This document shows, one piece after another, positions 46,501 through 54,931 of a DNA stretch of 64,000 nt (its first letter is position 1; each line of letters opens with the position of its first letter). Source of the DNA: Acidobacteriota bacterium (GTDB lineage Bacteria > Acidobacteriota > Terriglobia > Bryobacterales > Bryobacteraceae); NCBI GenBank assembly GCA_018268715.1, contig JAFDVZ010000011.1:248001-312000 (forward strand), read 5' to 3'. The position numbers and the translations under genes were made by a program. The notes below the pieces were generated by a model. That model saw only the letters and a program-made list of their open reading frames with translations. It ran no database searches and had not been told where the DNA came from.

Positions 46501-46978
46501 GCCCGTTCATGGGCAATTGCGACATCTGGACCTGATCCACCAGGTAGGCCTTCTCCATGGTGTTGGTCTGGATCATCGGGACGATTTCGGCGTTGACCGA
46601 CAGGACCTCGGCGAGTTGGCCGACGTCCAGCTTGATCTGGCCGACGTCGACCTTGGCGTTGACGTCGAGGGTGAGGGTGATTTCGGCCTTCTTGAAGCCG
46701 GTCTTTTCAACCGAGATCGAGTAGCGGCCGGGCTGGACCCCGATCGCCTGGAAGCGGCCCGCGGCGTCGGTTTCAAGCTGACGGGCGATGCTGGCCTTCG
46801 CAAGATCGGTGACGGTGACAGTGGCGGCCGGGATGACGGCGCCCGAGGAATCAACAACAGTGCCGCTGACGTTCTGAGACTGCGCCATCAACGGTTGCGC
46901 AAGCAAGACTAGCAGGAATAGGGCTAAAAAAGTTGTGACGTTTTTCGCCCACCTGAGGTTTCTTCGTGGAATCATCAT
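43517..46978 (-). CDS. Oar-like TonB-dependent receptor with carboxypeptidase-regulatory N-terminus (3)
   Basis: 1153 residues from the ATG at 46978, just after GAGGT; the frame stays open far upstream but that part is antisense to the regulator gene. Signal peptide with FLALFLLVLLAQPLMAQ; regulatory-like domain about 35-115 (VSGTVVDSSGAVIPAATV; VQPGRYSISVEKTGF); plug about 130-260 (QMSQLPMNGRNFTSLMS; NNFYLDGSPNLDVGDN; FNAEYGRNEGMAVAVQT); long barrel ending LQLALRFAF. It is divergent from a membrane-bound regulator, suggesting specific control. Ligand unknown. Confidence 0.93.
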   Translation of the reverse strand: MMIPRRNLRWAKNVTTFLALFLLVLLAQPLMAQSQNVSGTVVDSSGAVIPAATVTVTDLAKASIARQLETDAAGRFQAIGVQPGRYSISVEKTGFKKAEITLTLDVNAKVDVGQIKLDVGQLAEVLSVNAEIVPMIQTNTMEKAYLVDQVQMSQLPMNGRNFTSLMSTMPGMSSSAQSDFGVNFNDVSQFHGLGGRGSQNNFYLDGSPNLDVGDNQSQYTQPSIDTIAEFRVLQSAFNAEYGRNEGMAVAVQTKSGSAKFHGTLYEYLRNNAFDAKCVLCNTLQPQLRYNQFGGNFSGWVPIPKVSTAKDKKMFFFYNREMTRRNLPSSSYADVPSAQVLGGDFSPWLTSTNMQYAPQFKSGTIFQPGTVTRDGAGNITGGTPFPGNVVPTSQLQPLSYALLKVYQNIPGYASLPAAPNPGYVRYYYNNPDQLVKNQDLLRIDYAINSKMNSFFRWVNDYQKETIQTGIWTGEPFPIQPQVRPKPGSSWSWNLVSTFTPTLASETILSYNHQSQSLSTVGENPVSRTKLGATFAQLYPAANITDTIPNVNASPITFSFGDPGWHNDGKDYAITENLSWVKGSHTFKFGYYYNRDNKKQTATWPMNPTITFDSSSAMPLDSGSGLANLMLGNFQSYTQASAAVFPYFRFLAHEAYAQDSWKVTRRLTVEYGIRFEHMVPTFTYTRSGTAGGEGTWTLYSVDLSKYNASNRPTIDLGSGKIVGDPMKALSGLGLVCDPCAGTPRGFSPAKNLFAPRLGIAYDVFGDGKTALRTGFGVFHERLRQNNFYFGAGGNWPNLTSASALYGNVASIDTSVTSGTPQITPPGLPVWASDNTVPTVYSWYAGIQHQLPKGFTLDVSYSGNHTVHLMDQRLVNGLPAGTFVTNPGLSASVNYKNDALRPYYGWGSLNAIETLAYSRYNAMMFRVSRRFANSLSANFNYTWSKAMDLLDNDSDTIINPYNMRQNWAAAGYDQPNVVTLDFVYELPKVRGSLANGFTKTALNGWELTGMIRSQSGMPISISSNGSTMGVDSGSQYPNLIGDAYAGQSKYQWLNPAAFARPADGSYGNLHRNALRLPGVRNVDASIMKNFAIGEAIKVTFRAEAFNLFNHPQIWGLNTSFTGDNPGSLISTTNRNFGTPSSWRDARVLQLALRFAF

Positions 46979-47060
46979 TACCTCATTTATTTGGATGACC
47001 ATTTCATGGGTCAGCCAAACGTCGGGACAGAATACCTTACTCTCTTGGTAAAGCCCCGAG

Positions 47061-47069
47061 TGATATAAT
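47061..47069 (+). promoter_or_regulatory. Extended -10 promoter element for the regulator gene
   Basis: TGATATAAT is a perfect extended -10 (TGN-TATAAT). The -35 position at 17 nt is poor (TCTCTT), as is usual for extended -10 promoters. Transcription would start near 47076, about 32 nt before the GTG at 47108. Confidence 0.55.
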
Positions 47070-47107
47070 TCAAGTGACTTAACCGTGGAAACGATGTTGA
47101 ACCACAG

Positions 47108-48433
47108 GTGAGACACACGAGAAGCACAGAAGTATCCGGCCTGTCGGCCGCGGAAGACAACGCAGTTCAGGACGAGCGGATGCAGTTGGCGGCGCGAATC
47201 TCCGCAAGCCCCCAATTCCGGCGAACCGCAAAGCTTCGAGATTTCCTCCTTTACGTCGTCGATCAGACCGTCCAGGGTCAGGGCGACACGCTCACCGAAC
47301 AGCAGATCGGAAGGGCGGTCTTCAACCGCGCGGCCGACTACAGCCCCAGTGAGGACAATGTGGTGCGCGCCCATGCGCGCCAGCTCCGCGTCAAGCTCGG
47401 CGGGTACTTCGCCGCGGCGGGCAAGGACGAGCCAGTGATCCTGGAGATCCCGAAGGGCAGTTATGTGCCCGTCTTCAGCGAGAAGCCCGCCGTGGCGCCC
47501 GTCCCGGCGGAGGGGCCGGCTTTGCCTCGGGCATTCGTCCGTGGCCCCGTGCCCGCGCTGTGGAGCACCACGGCGATCGCCGCCCTGGCGATCGCACTGT
47601 GTGTCCTGCTGGCCGTGCAAAACGGCGGTTTGCGACGGCAGATCGCGACGGCGCCGGCCACCACGCCCCTGCCCGCGCCGTTGGCCTGGGTCTTCGATTC
47701 GGAACGAACCACCTTTCTCGCCGTGGCGGACAGCTCCTTCGGCCTGATTCAGGACCTGGCGGGACGGCCGGCGACGCTTGACGAATATGTGGATCCGGAA
47801 TTCTGGCAATCCGTGAAGCCGTCCACGCGCACGCCGGGCGACGAGCGGTTGATGCGGCGCCTCCGCTCCCGCGAATTGACCAGTTACGCCGACATCCTGC
47901 TAACGGCCCGCATTCTTCACATGGTAGATCCGCGCACACGAGTCGCGATCCGGTTCGCGCGAGACATCAACCCTCGTGATCTCAACGCCGGGAACTTCAT
48001 TCTTCTGGGAAGTTCGTTTTCGAACCCTTGGGTGAGCCTGTTCGACCGGAAGAGGAACTTCCGCATCCAGGTGGATTCGGCGTCCATGCAGGGTCGCATC
48101 GTTAACAAGAATCCCCGCCGCGACGAGCGGCCAACATATTTAATGTTGGGCGAGGACGGCGTTCCTGGCGCGACTTACGGGCTGATCGCCTTCTGTCCGT
48201 CGGACGGGTCGAGCGGCAACGCGCTCATCATAGAGGGCACGAACATGGAAGGCACGGAGGCGGCGGGCAGCATGATCCTGGATCCACAGTCGGCCCACGC
48301 CCTGCTCGCCAAGGCCGGCGTGCCGGAGCGCGGATCACAGCGCGTGGGGTTCGAGATCCTGCTGGAGACCAAGGCGCTGGCCGGCGCTCCGAGCCAGACC
48401 CGGGTCGTGGCCTCGCGAGTCGCCGGTCAATGA
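47108..48433 (+). CDS. Membrane-anchored winged-helix transcriptional regulator
   Basis: 441 residues from GTG 47108 (ATG 47180 is an alternative). The N-terminal DNA-binding domain, about 25-122, is of a type widespread in Acidobacteria (RDFLLYVVDQTVQGQGDTLTEQ; FNRAADYSPSEDNVVRAHARQLR; PVILEIPKGSYVPVF). A single TM helix at about 152-171 follows, then a 270-residue extracytoplasmic domain without recognised family. The layout recalls CadC/ToxR: an outside signal changes DNA binding inside. It is divergent from receptor 3, the likely target. It overlaps the TPR gene by 7 nt at its 3' end. Confidence 0.82.
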   Translation: MRHTRSTEVSGLSAAEDNAVQDERMQLAARISASPQFRRTAKLRDFLLYVVDQTVQGQGDTLTEQQIGRAVFNRAADYSPSEDNVVRAHARQLRVKLGGYFAAAGKDEPVILEIPKGSYVPVFSEKPAVAPVPAEGPALPRAFVRGPVPALWSTTAIAALAIALCVLLAVQNGGLRRQIATAPATTPLPAPLAWVFDSERTTFLAVADSSFGLIQDLAGRPATLDEYVDPEFWQSVKPSTRTPGDERLMRRLRSRELTSYADILLTARILHMVDPRTRVAIRFARDINPRDLNAGNFILLGSSFSNPWVSLFDRKRNFRIQVDSASMQGRIVNKNPRRDERPTYLMLGEDGVPGATYGLIAFCPSDGSSGNALIIEGTNMEGTEAAGSMILDPQSAHALLAKAGVPERGSQRVGFEILLETKALAGAPSQTRVVASRVAGQ

Positions 48434-49497
48434 GCCAGATCCCGCGCTTTCTGAAACGCGCGTTTGGCTTCCGGCTGGCGTCCTGAAGCCTGCAGCGCCC
48501 TCGCCAACTGGTAGTAGGTCGAGCCTTCGTCCGGGTTCAACGCCGCCGCCCGTTCGAGCAGCGGAACGGCGTCTTTCGGACGACCCTGCTGAAGACGCGC
48601 CTTTCCAAGATGCAGGTAGACGGACCACGATCCCGGCCTGAGCTTCCGCGCCGTCTCCAGATAGCGGATTCCCTCTTCGTTCCGGTTCTCCTGGACCAGA
48701 AGGCTGCCCAGGTAGTAATTCGCCTCCTCGTCATCCGGGTTCTGTTTCAGCGCGAGCCCGAGTTCGCGCAACGCGTCGGCGGCGCGGCGCTCGCTGATGT
48801 ACGTCTTCCCCAGTTCCAGCCGAACGCCGGGAAACGCGGGCTCGAGCTTGATCACATCGAGAAAGCTCTCTTCGGCGCGATCGAAGACGGCCGCTTCGTA
48901 ACAAGCCTTCCCCAACAGGAACTGGGCGCGCGCCGGCCCCGCCACATCCAGCATCTTCTCGAAAATCGTTTTCGCGGTTTCTGGATTGCGGCTTTTCAGA
49001 TAGGCAAATCCCAACAGGAACAGGATCTGCTCATCGCGTGGATTCGCCTCGCGCAGCAATTCGAGATCGCGAATCGCCTGCGGGACTTCGCCTGTATAGA
49101 TGCGGCAGACCGCCGACAACTGGCGGGCTTGGGCATTCCGCGGATCGAGATCGACCACCGTGGCGAATAGCGGCAACGCCTTGCGGTGGGCTTCCTGCTT
49201 CAGGTAGACCAGCCCGAGATTCAGCAGGATCGCCTTGTCTTTCGGGCTGACCCGCAGGGCCCGTTCGTACACCGCGATTGCCTGGTCTGGACGGTCAGTG
49301 CGCGAATACAGTACGCCGAGGTTGCCCAGAGCCCCCACATTCCGGGGCTCATCGCGCAATACGGACTGGAGCCCGCGCTCGGCCGACGCAAAATCACCGG
49401 ATACGAGCGCCTGAACGGCGTGCTCGAAAACCGCTTTCGCGGAATCGGCCGCCGGCGCCAAACACGCGCACAGGCACAAGCAAACGGCAAGCTTCAT
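48427..49497 (-). CDS. Secreted tetratricopeptide-repeat protein
   Basis: 356 residues. Signal sequence MKLAVCLCLCACLAPAADS, Cys-rich, so a lipoprotein-like anchor cannot be excluded though no standard lipobox is seen. About nine TPR units of 34 residues follow (ALGNLGVLYSRTDRPDQAI; ILLNLGLVYLKQEAHRKAL; LFLLGFAYLKSRNPETAK; VYLHLGKARLQQGRPKDAV). It is a protein-interaction scaffold in the periplasm, partner unknown. It converges on the membrane regulator gene with a 7-nt overlap. Confidence 0.88.
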   Translation of the reverse strand: MKLAVCLCLCACLAPAADSAKAVFEHAVQALVSGDFASAERGLQSVLRDEPRNVGALGNLGVLYSRTDRPDQAIAVYERALRVSPKDKAILLNLGLVYLKQEAHRKALPLFATVVDLDPRNAQARQLSAVCRIYTGEVPQAIRDLELLREANPRDEQILFLLGFAYLKSRNPETAKTIFEKMLDVAGPARAQFLLGKACYEAAVFDRAEESFLDVIKLEPAFPGVRLELGKTYISERRAADALRELGLALKQNPDDEEANYYLGSLLVQENRNEEGIRYLETARKLRPGSWSVYLHLGKARLQQGRPKDAVPLLERAAALNPDEGSTYYQLARALQASGRQPEAKRAFQKARDLAH

Positions 49498-49537
49498 CGG
49501 TCAATACAATTCTACCGGAAGCCGCGGCCGGCGCTGC

Positions 49538-51337
49538 TCAGACCATCGCTTGGTGGTGAGCCATGTATTTCGCGAATCCGTCGGCGCCCATGTAGCGTTC
49601 GATCGCCGTGTTGTTCGACCTGGTCAAGTCGACGACAATCAGCGCGTCAAGCGCGTCGGCGAAGGCCGGGTCCACGTTGAACTCGAGCACTTCAGCGCCC
49701 AGGCCCAGGTAGTGCCGCAACAACACCGGCACTCCCTTACCGTCCGTCTCGAGGTCAGCGATCAGCGCCGACAATTCGTCGACGCTGTTGACGCGCGCCG
49801 CCATCGCGGCCATCAGCCGGGCGCCGAACGGTCGCGTATGGAACGGACGTCGCGGGCGGACAGTGTTCGCGCCACCGTTGCGATGCTCCCGAAAGTAGCG
49901 GACGATCAGTTCGCGAGCCGCACGGGAGTAGTCATTGCTGATGCTGACCGGACCGAACAGGTAGCGGTACCGGGGGTTTCGCGCAAGGAACGTCCCAATG
50001 CCCTTCCAGAGGTAATAGAGCGGGTAAATGCTGCGCTGGTGCTCCTGCCGAACGAACGACCGGCCGAGTTCCAGCCCCTGACGCATCCGGCGCAGGAAGT
50101 CCGGAGTCAGTTGGAACAGGCGGTTCGTGTATAGGCCCGCCGCACCGGAGGTGTCCAGGATCCGGTCGACGCGTCCAATGCGGTAAGCCCCGGCGATCTC
50201 GCGTTTCTTCTCGCTCCATACGAACAGGTGCTCGTAGGCGCCATCGAAGGAGTCGAGGTCCCGCGCGCGGCCCGTTCCTTCGCCGACCGCCCGAAACGTC
50301 TTCTCCCGCAGCCGCCCGAGTTCGGCAAGCGTCGCGGGGATCTCCCGGGCGCCGGCCACATAGACCGCATACCCTCCGCCTCGAACCAGCAAAGCTCCCG
50401 GCGCGAGCGCGGCGATTTCGGCGCCGAGCGTCTCGGAGTCCTGCGCCGGCGCAACCGGTTGCGGCGCCACCGGGCGACGAAAGAGCGGGGGCCTCGACTG
50501 CACGCGCCGCTCACCCAACAGATACGTGCGCTCGCGAACGTAGGCCGCCAGACGATCCGGTCCCGCCTCCGCCAGCTTGTCCACCGGGATGCGATGCCCC
50601 ACGGCGACGTCCACACGCTGGCCTCGCTTGTTCATCAACTCGCGGCTCAGCAGGGCCGTGCGGAGCATCGGATGAACAAGCCCCGAGATTTGGAACGCGG
50701 CGCTGTTCCGGCCCGACACGTACACGGGAACGATCGGCGCCTTGGCCGCGAGCGCCAATCGGAGCGCGCGATTGTTCCATTCGGGATCGGAGATCGCCGG
50801 CGGCATTCCGTGCGGAGCCGAAACCTCTCCCGCCGGAAAGATGACCAGAGCGCCGCCGGCCTGGAGAAAACGCAAGGCCGAACGCAGGGCCGGACCGTTG
50901 ACGTGCGCGTCGCGCGCGATGACGCTCACCGCGATGACATGCTGGTTGATCTCGGGCACCGATGCAAGAATCGAGTTGGCCAGAATGCGGAAGTCCGCCC
51001 GCCGCCGGCGCATGAGCGATCCGAGAATCAGTCCGTCGAGCAGTCCGAACGGATGATTGGACACAACCACCACCGGACCTTCTTTAGGGACTCTCTCGAG
51101 ATCCTGCTCGAGACATCGATACTCCGCCGGGATGGCGGCGAGCGCGCGGTCGAACACCGATGGACCGGGCGTGTCGCTCATCCTTCGCCAAAGGTCCTCC
51201 GCCTCATCGAGACCGGTGATCCATTTGAGCAACGGCCGTGGAACTTCGAATCCGAGTGAACGGTTCAACTCCTGTTCAGCGGAAGCGAGAAGATTGAGTC
51301 TGGCAGTGGGGCGGTGGGAGCCAACAGAGGCATTCAT
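49538..51337 (-). CDS. Acyltransferase (PlsC-like) - GNAT (OlsB/haemolysin-like) fusion, lipid biosynthesis
   Basis: 599 residues. N-terminal half (about 70-290) is a lysophospholipid acyltransferase domain of the OlsA-like type: SNHPFGLLDG with His95 and Asp101, and FPAGE (167-171). C-terminal half (about 330-599) resembles the OlsB/haemolysin GNAT family (FDGAYEHLFVWSEKKREIAGAYRIG; RSFVRQEHQRSIYPLYYLWKGIG; LLRHYLGLGAEVLEFNVDP). Together the two steps would N-acylate an amino acid (ornithine or glycine) and then add a second acyl chain, giving an aminolipid. OlsF has the same two activities in the opposite domain order. The head group cannot be told from the sequence. Confidence 0.85.
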   Translation of the reverse strand: MNASVGSHRPTARLNLLASAEQELNRSLGFEVPRPLLKWITGLDEAEDLWRRMSDTPGPSVFDRALAAIPAEYRCLEQDLERVPKEGPVVVVSNHPFGLLDGLILGSLMRRRRADFRILANSILASVPEINQHVIAVSVIARDAHVNGPALRSALRFLQAGGALVIFPAGEVSAPHGMPPAISDPEWNNRALRLALAAKAPIVPVYVSGRNSAAFQISGLVHPMLRTALLSRELMNKRGQRVDVAVGHRIPVDKLAEAGPDRLAAYVRERTYLLGERRVQSRPPLFRRPVAPQPVAPAQDSETLGAEIAALAPGALLVRGGGYAVYVAGAREIPATLAELGRLREKTFRAVGEGTGRARDLDSFDGAYEHLFVWSEKKREIAGAYRIGRVDRILDTSGAAGLYTNRLFQLTPDFLRRMRQGLELGRSFVRQEHQRSIYPLYYLWKGIGTFLARNPRYRYLFGPVSISNDYSRAARELIVRYFREHRNGGANTVRPRRPFHTRPFGARLMAAMAARVNSVDELSALIADLETDGKGVPVLLRHYLGLGAEVLEFNVDPAFADALDALIVVDLTRSNNTAIERYMGADGFAKYMAHHQAMV

Positions 51338-51447
51338 AGCTGGGGCTAATGATCACCCCGACTATCTCACCCGGACATGTCAATGATATGAACGCCTGTC
51401 GACAACTTCGTGAGAGATTCAGCGCTCCGGCGTTGGCAGCGGAACGT

Positions 51448-51479
51448 TAAAAAGGGCGGTGGGCGCCGGGGCCCACCGC
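51448..51479 (-). terminator. Intrinsic terminator of the PEP-CTERM-like gene
   Basis: gcggtgggc (51456-51464) and gcccaccgc (51471-51479) pair perfectly; on the minus strand the stem is followed by CCTTTTTAA. It lies 17 nt past the stop at 51497. Confidence 0.8.
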
Positions 51480-51496
51480 AAGCCTCGCATGGGGTT

Positions 51497-52309
51497 TCAG
51501 GCTTCCAGACGGCGGTACTTCTTCGCCGCCCGAATCGCCAACAGGCCGGTTCCGAGCAACAGCATGGTCGACACTTCGGGAGTATCGCCCGTGGGCGCCG
51601 CCGCCAATGTCGTGGAGTCGACTTTGTTCCCGAACGTGAAATAGTCGGTGGCCACCACACTGTTGGTCGAGTTGATTTTGATCCACGTGATCGGAATATC
51701 CGACGTGACGCCGAAGAACGTCGGATTCAAGCCGGCCGATCTTGGCGAAGAAGACGTTAACGACGAAACCCAGGCCGTCGTCAGGATCGGCCCCAACACC
51801 TCGCCGGTGGACAAGGTGATCGTCACCGAGTCGCCCGACTTGTAGCTGGTCCCGTTATATGGCGAAGTTTCGAGCCAGGTCATCAGGTCGAGCCCGATCG
51901 CCGTCGCGCCCGCCCCAGGCAGCGTAATCAGCAGGCCGCGATTCGGATCGGAGTTGTACTGGCCCGACTCGATGATCGCGTGCGACATCGGCCCCCAATC
52001 CCTCTGGTTGTTCTGCCCCCAACTGATGTTGGTGTAATAGGTGTTCGCGTTGGTCATGCCCAGAAACTGGACCGTGTTGCCTGTCGTACCCAGCGTGAAG
52101 CCGCTGCTGGTGTAGTTCAGGTTCCAGCCTCCCGGACCGGAGACCATCGCGTTGAAGTAGGAGTAGTCGATCGCGCTCATGTTCTGTGACGCCTGCGCGA
52201 ACTGCGCGCCATCGGTATACGTCACAATAGACGCTTTGGAGATAGGCACTAGCATAGTAACAACGCCAAATGCCAGAGTGAGTGAGTTGCGGTGAACGAG
52301 TGATGCCAT
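51497..52309 (-). CDS. PEP-CTERM-like sorted surface protein
   Basis: 270 residues from the ATG at 52309. Signal peptide (LTLAFGVVTMLVPISKAS), a beta-rich mature domain, and a C-terminal tripartite sorting signal: TPEVST, a hydrophobic helix (MLLLGTGLLAI) and a basic end (RAAKKYRRLEA). The usual motif is PEP; here it reads PEV. Such proteins are cut by exosortase in bacteria with exopolysaccharide loci of the type at 13248-16508. No exosortase is in the window. The mature domain (FDNPF-like families not evident) is unassigned. It is followed by a strong terminator. Confidence 0.78.
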   Translation of the reverse strand: MASLVHRNSLTLAFGVVTMLVPISKASIVTYTDGAQFAQASQNMSAIDYSYFNAMVSGPGGWNLNYTSSGFTLGTTGNTVQFLGMTNANTYYTNISWGQNNQRDWGPMSHAIIESGQYNSDPNRGLLITLPGAGATAIGLDLMTWLETSPYNGTSYKSGDSVTITLSTGEVLGPILTTAWVSSLTSSSPRSAGLNPTFFGVTSDIPITWIKINSTNSVVATDYFTFGNKVDSTTLAAAPTGDTPEVSTMLLLGTGLLAIRAAKKYRRLEA

Positions 52310-52375
52310 CTGTTTTTTGCTGTCCTTACAGGAACTACGCCAGTAAGTCCGCAGCAAAAACAGAAAGTCTCGTAA

Positions 52376-53758
52376 TTACTTCGGCTTCGAGAGAGAATCC
52401 GAGATCTTAACCCTATACTCAGCGGCTTTGGATATCACTTTAGTTCTATCCATTGTCAGTATCTGGTGGTTCAGGATAATCTGACGGCCGTTGACCATCA
52501 CATCGGAAACGTCCGTAGCCTTCAAGGAGTACACCAGCGTGGAGTAAGGATCGTACATCGGAGCCGCGTCCGGTCCAGCGATCGAAATCGCGATCACATC
52601 GGCCAGCTTTCCCGTCTCCAGTGAACCGATCTCCTTGTCCATCCCCAGCGCGCGTGCGCCAATGATGGTGGCCATCTCGAGCGCCTGCCGGGCGGGCAGC
52701 GCTACCGGATTCATCCGAGTCACCTTCTGCAACTTCGCCGCCAGGGCCATCTCCTGCATCAGGTCCGCCCCGTCGTTGCTCCCCGCAAATCCGTCGGTGC
52801 CGAGCCCCATGTTGATGCCGCGATCCAGAATCTCCACCACTCGCGCGACGCCGCTCGCCAACTTGGTGTTACTGGTCGGGCAATGCGCAAGCCCGGTGCT
52901 CGTCCGCCGCAGGATCTCCTGGTCGGCGTCATCCAGCCACACGCCATGGGCGCCCAGCGTTCGACCATTCAGCACGCCCAGCGAATCCAGCAACCGGGTC
53001 GGCGTCATGCCGCGCTTGGCCAACATGTCGTCATTTTCCTTCTTCGTCTCCGACAAATGGATCAGCAACGGCGCCCGATACCGATTCGCCAGCGTGCGAG
53101 TAGCCTTCAGCACATCCTCGGAAACGGTGTACACCGAGTGCGGCGCAACGGCCGGCACAATCAGCGGATCGTTGTGGAACCGCTGCAAGTATCGTTCGGT
53201 TCCGGCAAGGGCGGCGTCGGTCGTCTTGTAATCCGGCGCGGGAAAACCGATGATCGTTTGTCCCAGCACGCCCCGCAGACCCGCCTCCTTGGTGGTCTCG
53301 GCCAGCACGTCCTCGAAGTAGTACATGTCGGTGAACGTGGTGGTGCCATAGCTCGCCATTTCGAGACAGGCCAGGCGCGTGCCCCAGCGCACGAACTCGG
53401 CGTCGACGTTGCGCGCTTCGGCGGGAAAGATGAACTTCTCCAGCCAGTCCTGCAGCCGCATGTCGTCGGCGATGCCGCGGAACAGCGACATCGGCGCGTG
53501 GGTGTGCGTATCGATGAAGCCCGGCGCCAGGATCGCCTGCGGACGGTCGATGCGAGTCTTCGCCTGCCAGGCGCGCTCCACCTCGGCGCGCGGCCCCACG
53601 GCGACGATACGCGCGCCCTGCACCGCCACGGCGCCGTTCTCGATGACGCGCCGCTGCGCGTCCATGGTGATCACATAGCGGGCAGTCCAGATCTTGTCGG
53701 CGGGAGCCGCGAACAGGCTGGCGGCGATCAGCAGAAAAGCGCTACAGGAACGATGCAT
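52376..53758 (-). CDS. Amidohydrolase of the MTA/SAH-deaminase (TRZ/ATZ) group, with signal peptide
   Basis: 460 residues. Metal-dependent barrel: GFIDTHTHAPMSLFRGIADD (H-x-H), substrate/metal HLSETKKEND, GAHGVWLDD, CPTSNTKLASG and LGTDGFAGSND (metal Asp), then the composite beta-domain (GSLETGKLADVIAI; VNGRQI). The closest families deaminate methylthioadenosine, S-adenosylhomocysteine, guanine-like or triazine substrates. The first 18 residues (CSAFLLIAASLFAAP) look like a signal peptide, unusual for this enzyme group, which is normally cytosolic. It overlaps the cytidine deaminase gene by 17 nt and probably belongs to the salvage operon. Confidence 0.85.
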   Translation of the reverse strand: MHRSCSAFLLIAASLFAAPADKIWTARYVITMDAQRRVIENGAVAVQGARIVAVGPRAEVERAWQAKTRIDRPQAILAPGFIDTHTHAPMSLFRGIADDMRLQDWLEKFIFPAEARNVDAEFVRWGTRLACLEMASYGTTTFTDMYYFEDVLAETTKEAGLRGVLGQTIIGFPAPDYKTTDAALAGTERYLQRFHNDPLIVPAVAPHSVYTVSEDVLKATRTLANRYRAPLLIHLSETKKENDDMLAKRGMTPTRLLDSLGVLNGRTLGAHGVWLDDADQEILRRTSTGLAHCPTSNTKLASGVARVVEILDRGINMGLGTDGFAGSNDGADLMQEMALAAKLQKVTRMNPVALPARQALEMATIIGARALGMDKEIGSLETGKLADVIAISIAGPDAAPMYDPYSTLVYSLKATDVSDVMVNGRQIILNHQILTMDRTKVISKAAEYRVKISDSLSKPK

Positions 53759-54131
53759 CGAAGGCTCTCGGAAGCAGGTCTTTGATTCGGTGTGTTTCAG
53801 TCTTGCCCGTGAGGTTCACCAGCACGACTTCGATGTCGGCGGCGAACTCCCACAATATCTGCCGGCAGGCGCCGCACGGCGGAGTCAGCGTCTCGGTGTC
53901 CGCGGCCACCACGATCCGCCGGAACTGGCGCGCACCCTCCGAGATCGCCTTGAAGACCGCCAACCGCTCGGCGCACAGCGTCAGCCCATAGGTCGAATTC
54001 TCGACATTGCAGCCGGTATGGATGCGCCCGTCAGCGTCCTCAATCGCCGCACCCACCTGAAAGTGCGAAAACGGAGCATGCGCATTACGCCGAACCTCCA
54101 GCGCGGCTTCAATCAGAGGATCTCTCATCAC
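53742..54131 (-). CDS. cdd: Cytidine deaminase
   Basis: 129 residues, start MM (second Met at 54128). Zinc motifs: CAERLAVFKAI with the C-A-E catalytic set, and PPCGACRQILWEF (P-C-x2-C). HTGCNVENSTYG is the substrate loop. It is the homotetrameric short form. It converts cytidine and deoxycytidine to uridine and deoxyuridine, feeding the pyrimidine phosphorylase encoded nearby. It overlaps the amidohydrolase and the purine phosphorylase genes on either side. Confidence 0.95.
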   Translation of the reverse strand: MMRDPLIEAALEVRRNAHAPFSHFQVGAAIEDADGRIHTGCNVENSTYGLTLCAERLAVFKAISEGARQFRRIVVAADTETLTPPCGACRQILWEFAADIEVVLVNLTGKTETHRIKDLLPRAFDASFL

Positions 54132-54931
54132 AGCCTCGGAACCAGCGCCGTCAACAAGCGGATGAACGCATCGCGCACCTGGCGCCCGGTCTCGAGCACC
54201 TCTTCATGATTGATCTTTTGCGGAAGAACTCCGGCGGCCATGTTCGTGACGCAGGAAATCGCCAGGCACCGCACGCCCATGTGGTTGGCGGCGATCACCT
54301 CGGGCACGGTCGACATGCCCACCAGATCCGCCCCGATCGCACGCAAGAAGCGAATTTCGGCCGGCGTTTCATAGCTCGGCCCGGACATCGCGGCGTACAC
54401 GCCCTCATTCAGCGCGACGCCCAACTCACTGGCGGTGGCGCGGGCAACGGCGCGGAGTTCCGCCGAATAGGCGTCCGACATATCGGGGAAACGCGGTCCC
54501 AGCGAATCGTCGTTCGGGCCGATGAGCGGATTGAACCCCTGCAGATTAATATGGTCCGAAATCAGGACCAGACCACCCTGACTGTAGCCCAGGTTGATGC
54601 CGCCGGCCGCATTCGTAAAGACGATCGTCCGCACCCCAAGCCCCGCCAGCACGCGGACGCCGAACACCACCTGAGCGGGCGCATAGCCCTCATAGAAGTG
54701 GGCCCGGCCCGACATGACCGCGATTTCCGTCCCGCCCGCCTTGCCCGTCACCAGCTTGCCGGCATGGCCGACCGCGGTCGAGTGAGGCCAACCGGGAATG
54801 TCGCCATACGGAATCTCGACGCGCTCGGCCAGCGTATCGGCGAACGCCCCGAGCCCGCTGCCCAGAACGATTGCGACCTTCGGCGCGGCGGAAGTCCGGG
54901 TGCGGATGAGTTCGACAGCGGCGGGAATCAT
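54128..54931 (-). CDS. punA: Purine nucleoside phosphorylase (trimeric, PunA/PNP-II type)
   Basis: 267 residues from the ATG at 54931 (a TTG five codons upstream is possible). Motifs: VLGSGLGAFAD, phosphate loop and GHAGKLVTG, SGRAHFYEGY, FTNAAGGIN, GPSYETPAEIRFLRAIGADLVGMSTVPEVIAANHMG and HEEVLE. It cleaves inosine, guanosine and their deoxy forms to base and (deoxy)ribose-1-phosphate. It is the first gene of the leftward punA-cdd-amidohydrolase operon, with 4-nt stop/start overlap to cdd. Confidence 0.94.
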   Translation of the reverse strand: MIPAAVELIRTRTSAAPKVAIVLGSGLGAFADTLAERVEIPYGDIPGWPHSTAVGHAGKLVTGKAGGTEIAVMSGRAHFYEGYAPAQVVFGVRVLAGLGVRTIVFTNAAGGINLGYSQGGLVLISDHINLQGFNPLIGPNDDSLGPRFPDMSDAYSAELRAVARATASELGVALNEGVYAAMSGPSYETPAEIRFLRAIGADLVGMSTVPEVIAANHMGVRCLAISCVTNMAAGVLPQKINHEEVLETGRQVRDAFIRLLTALVPRL

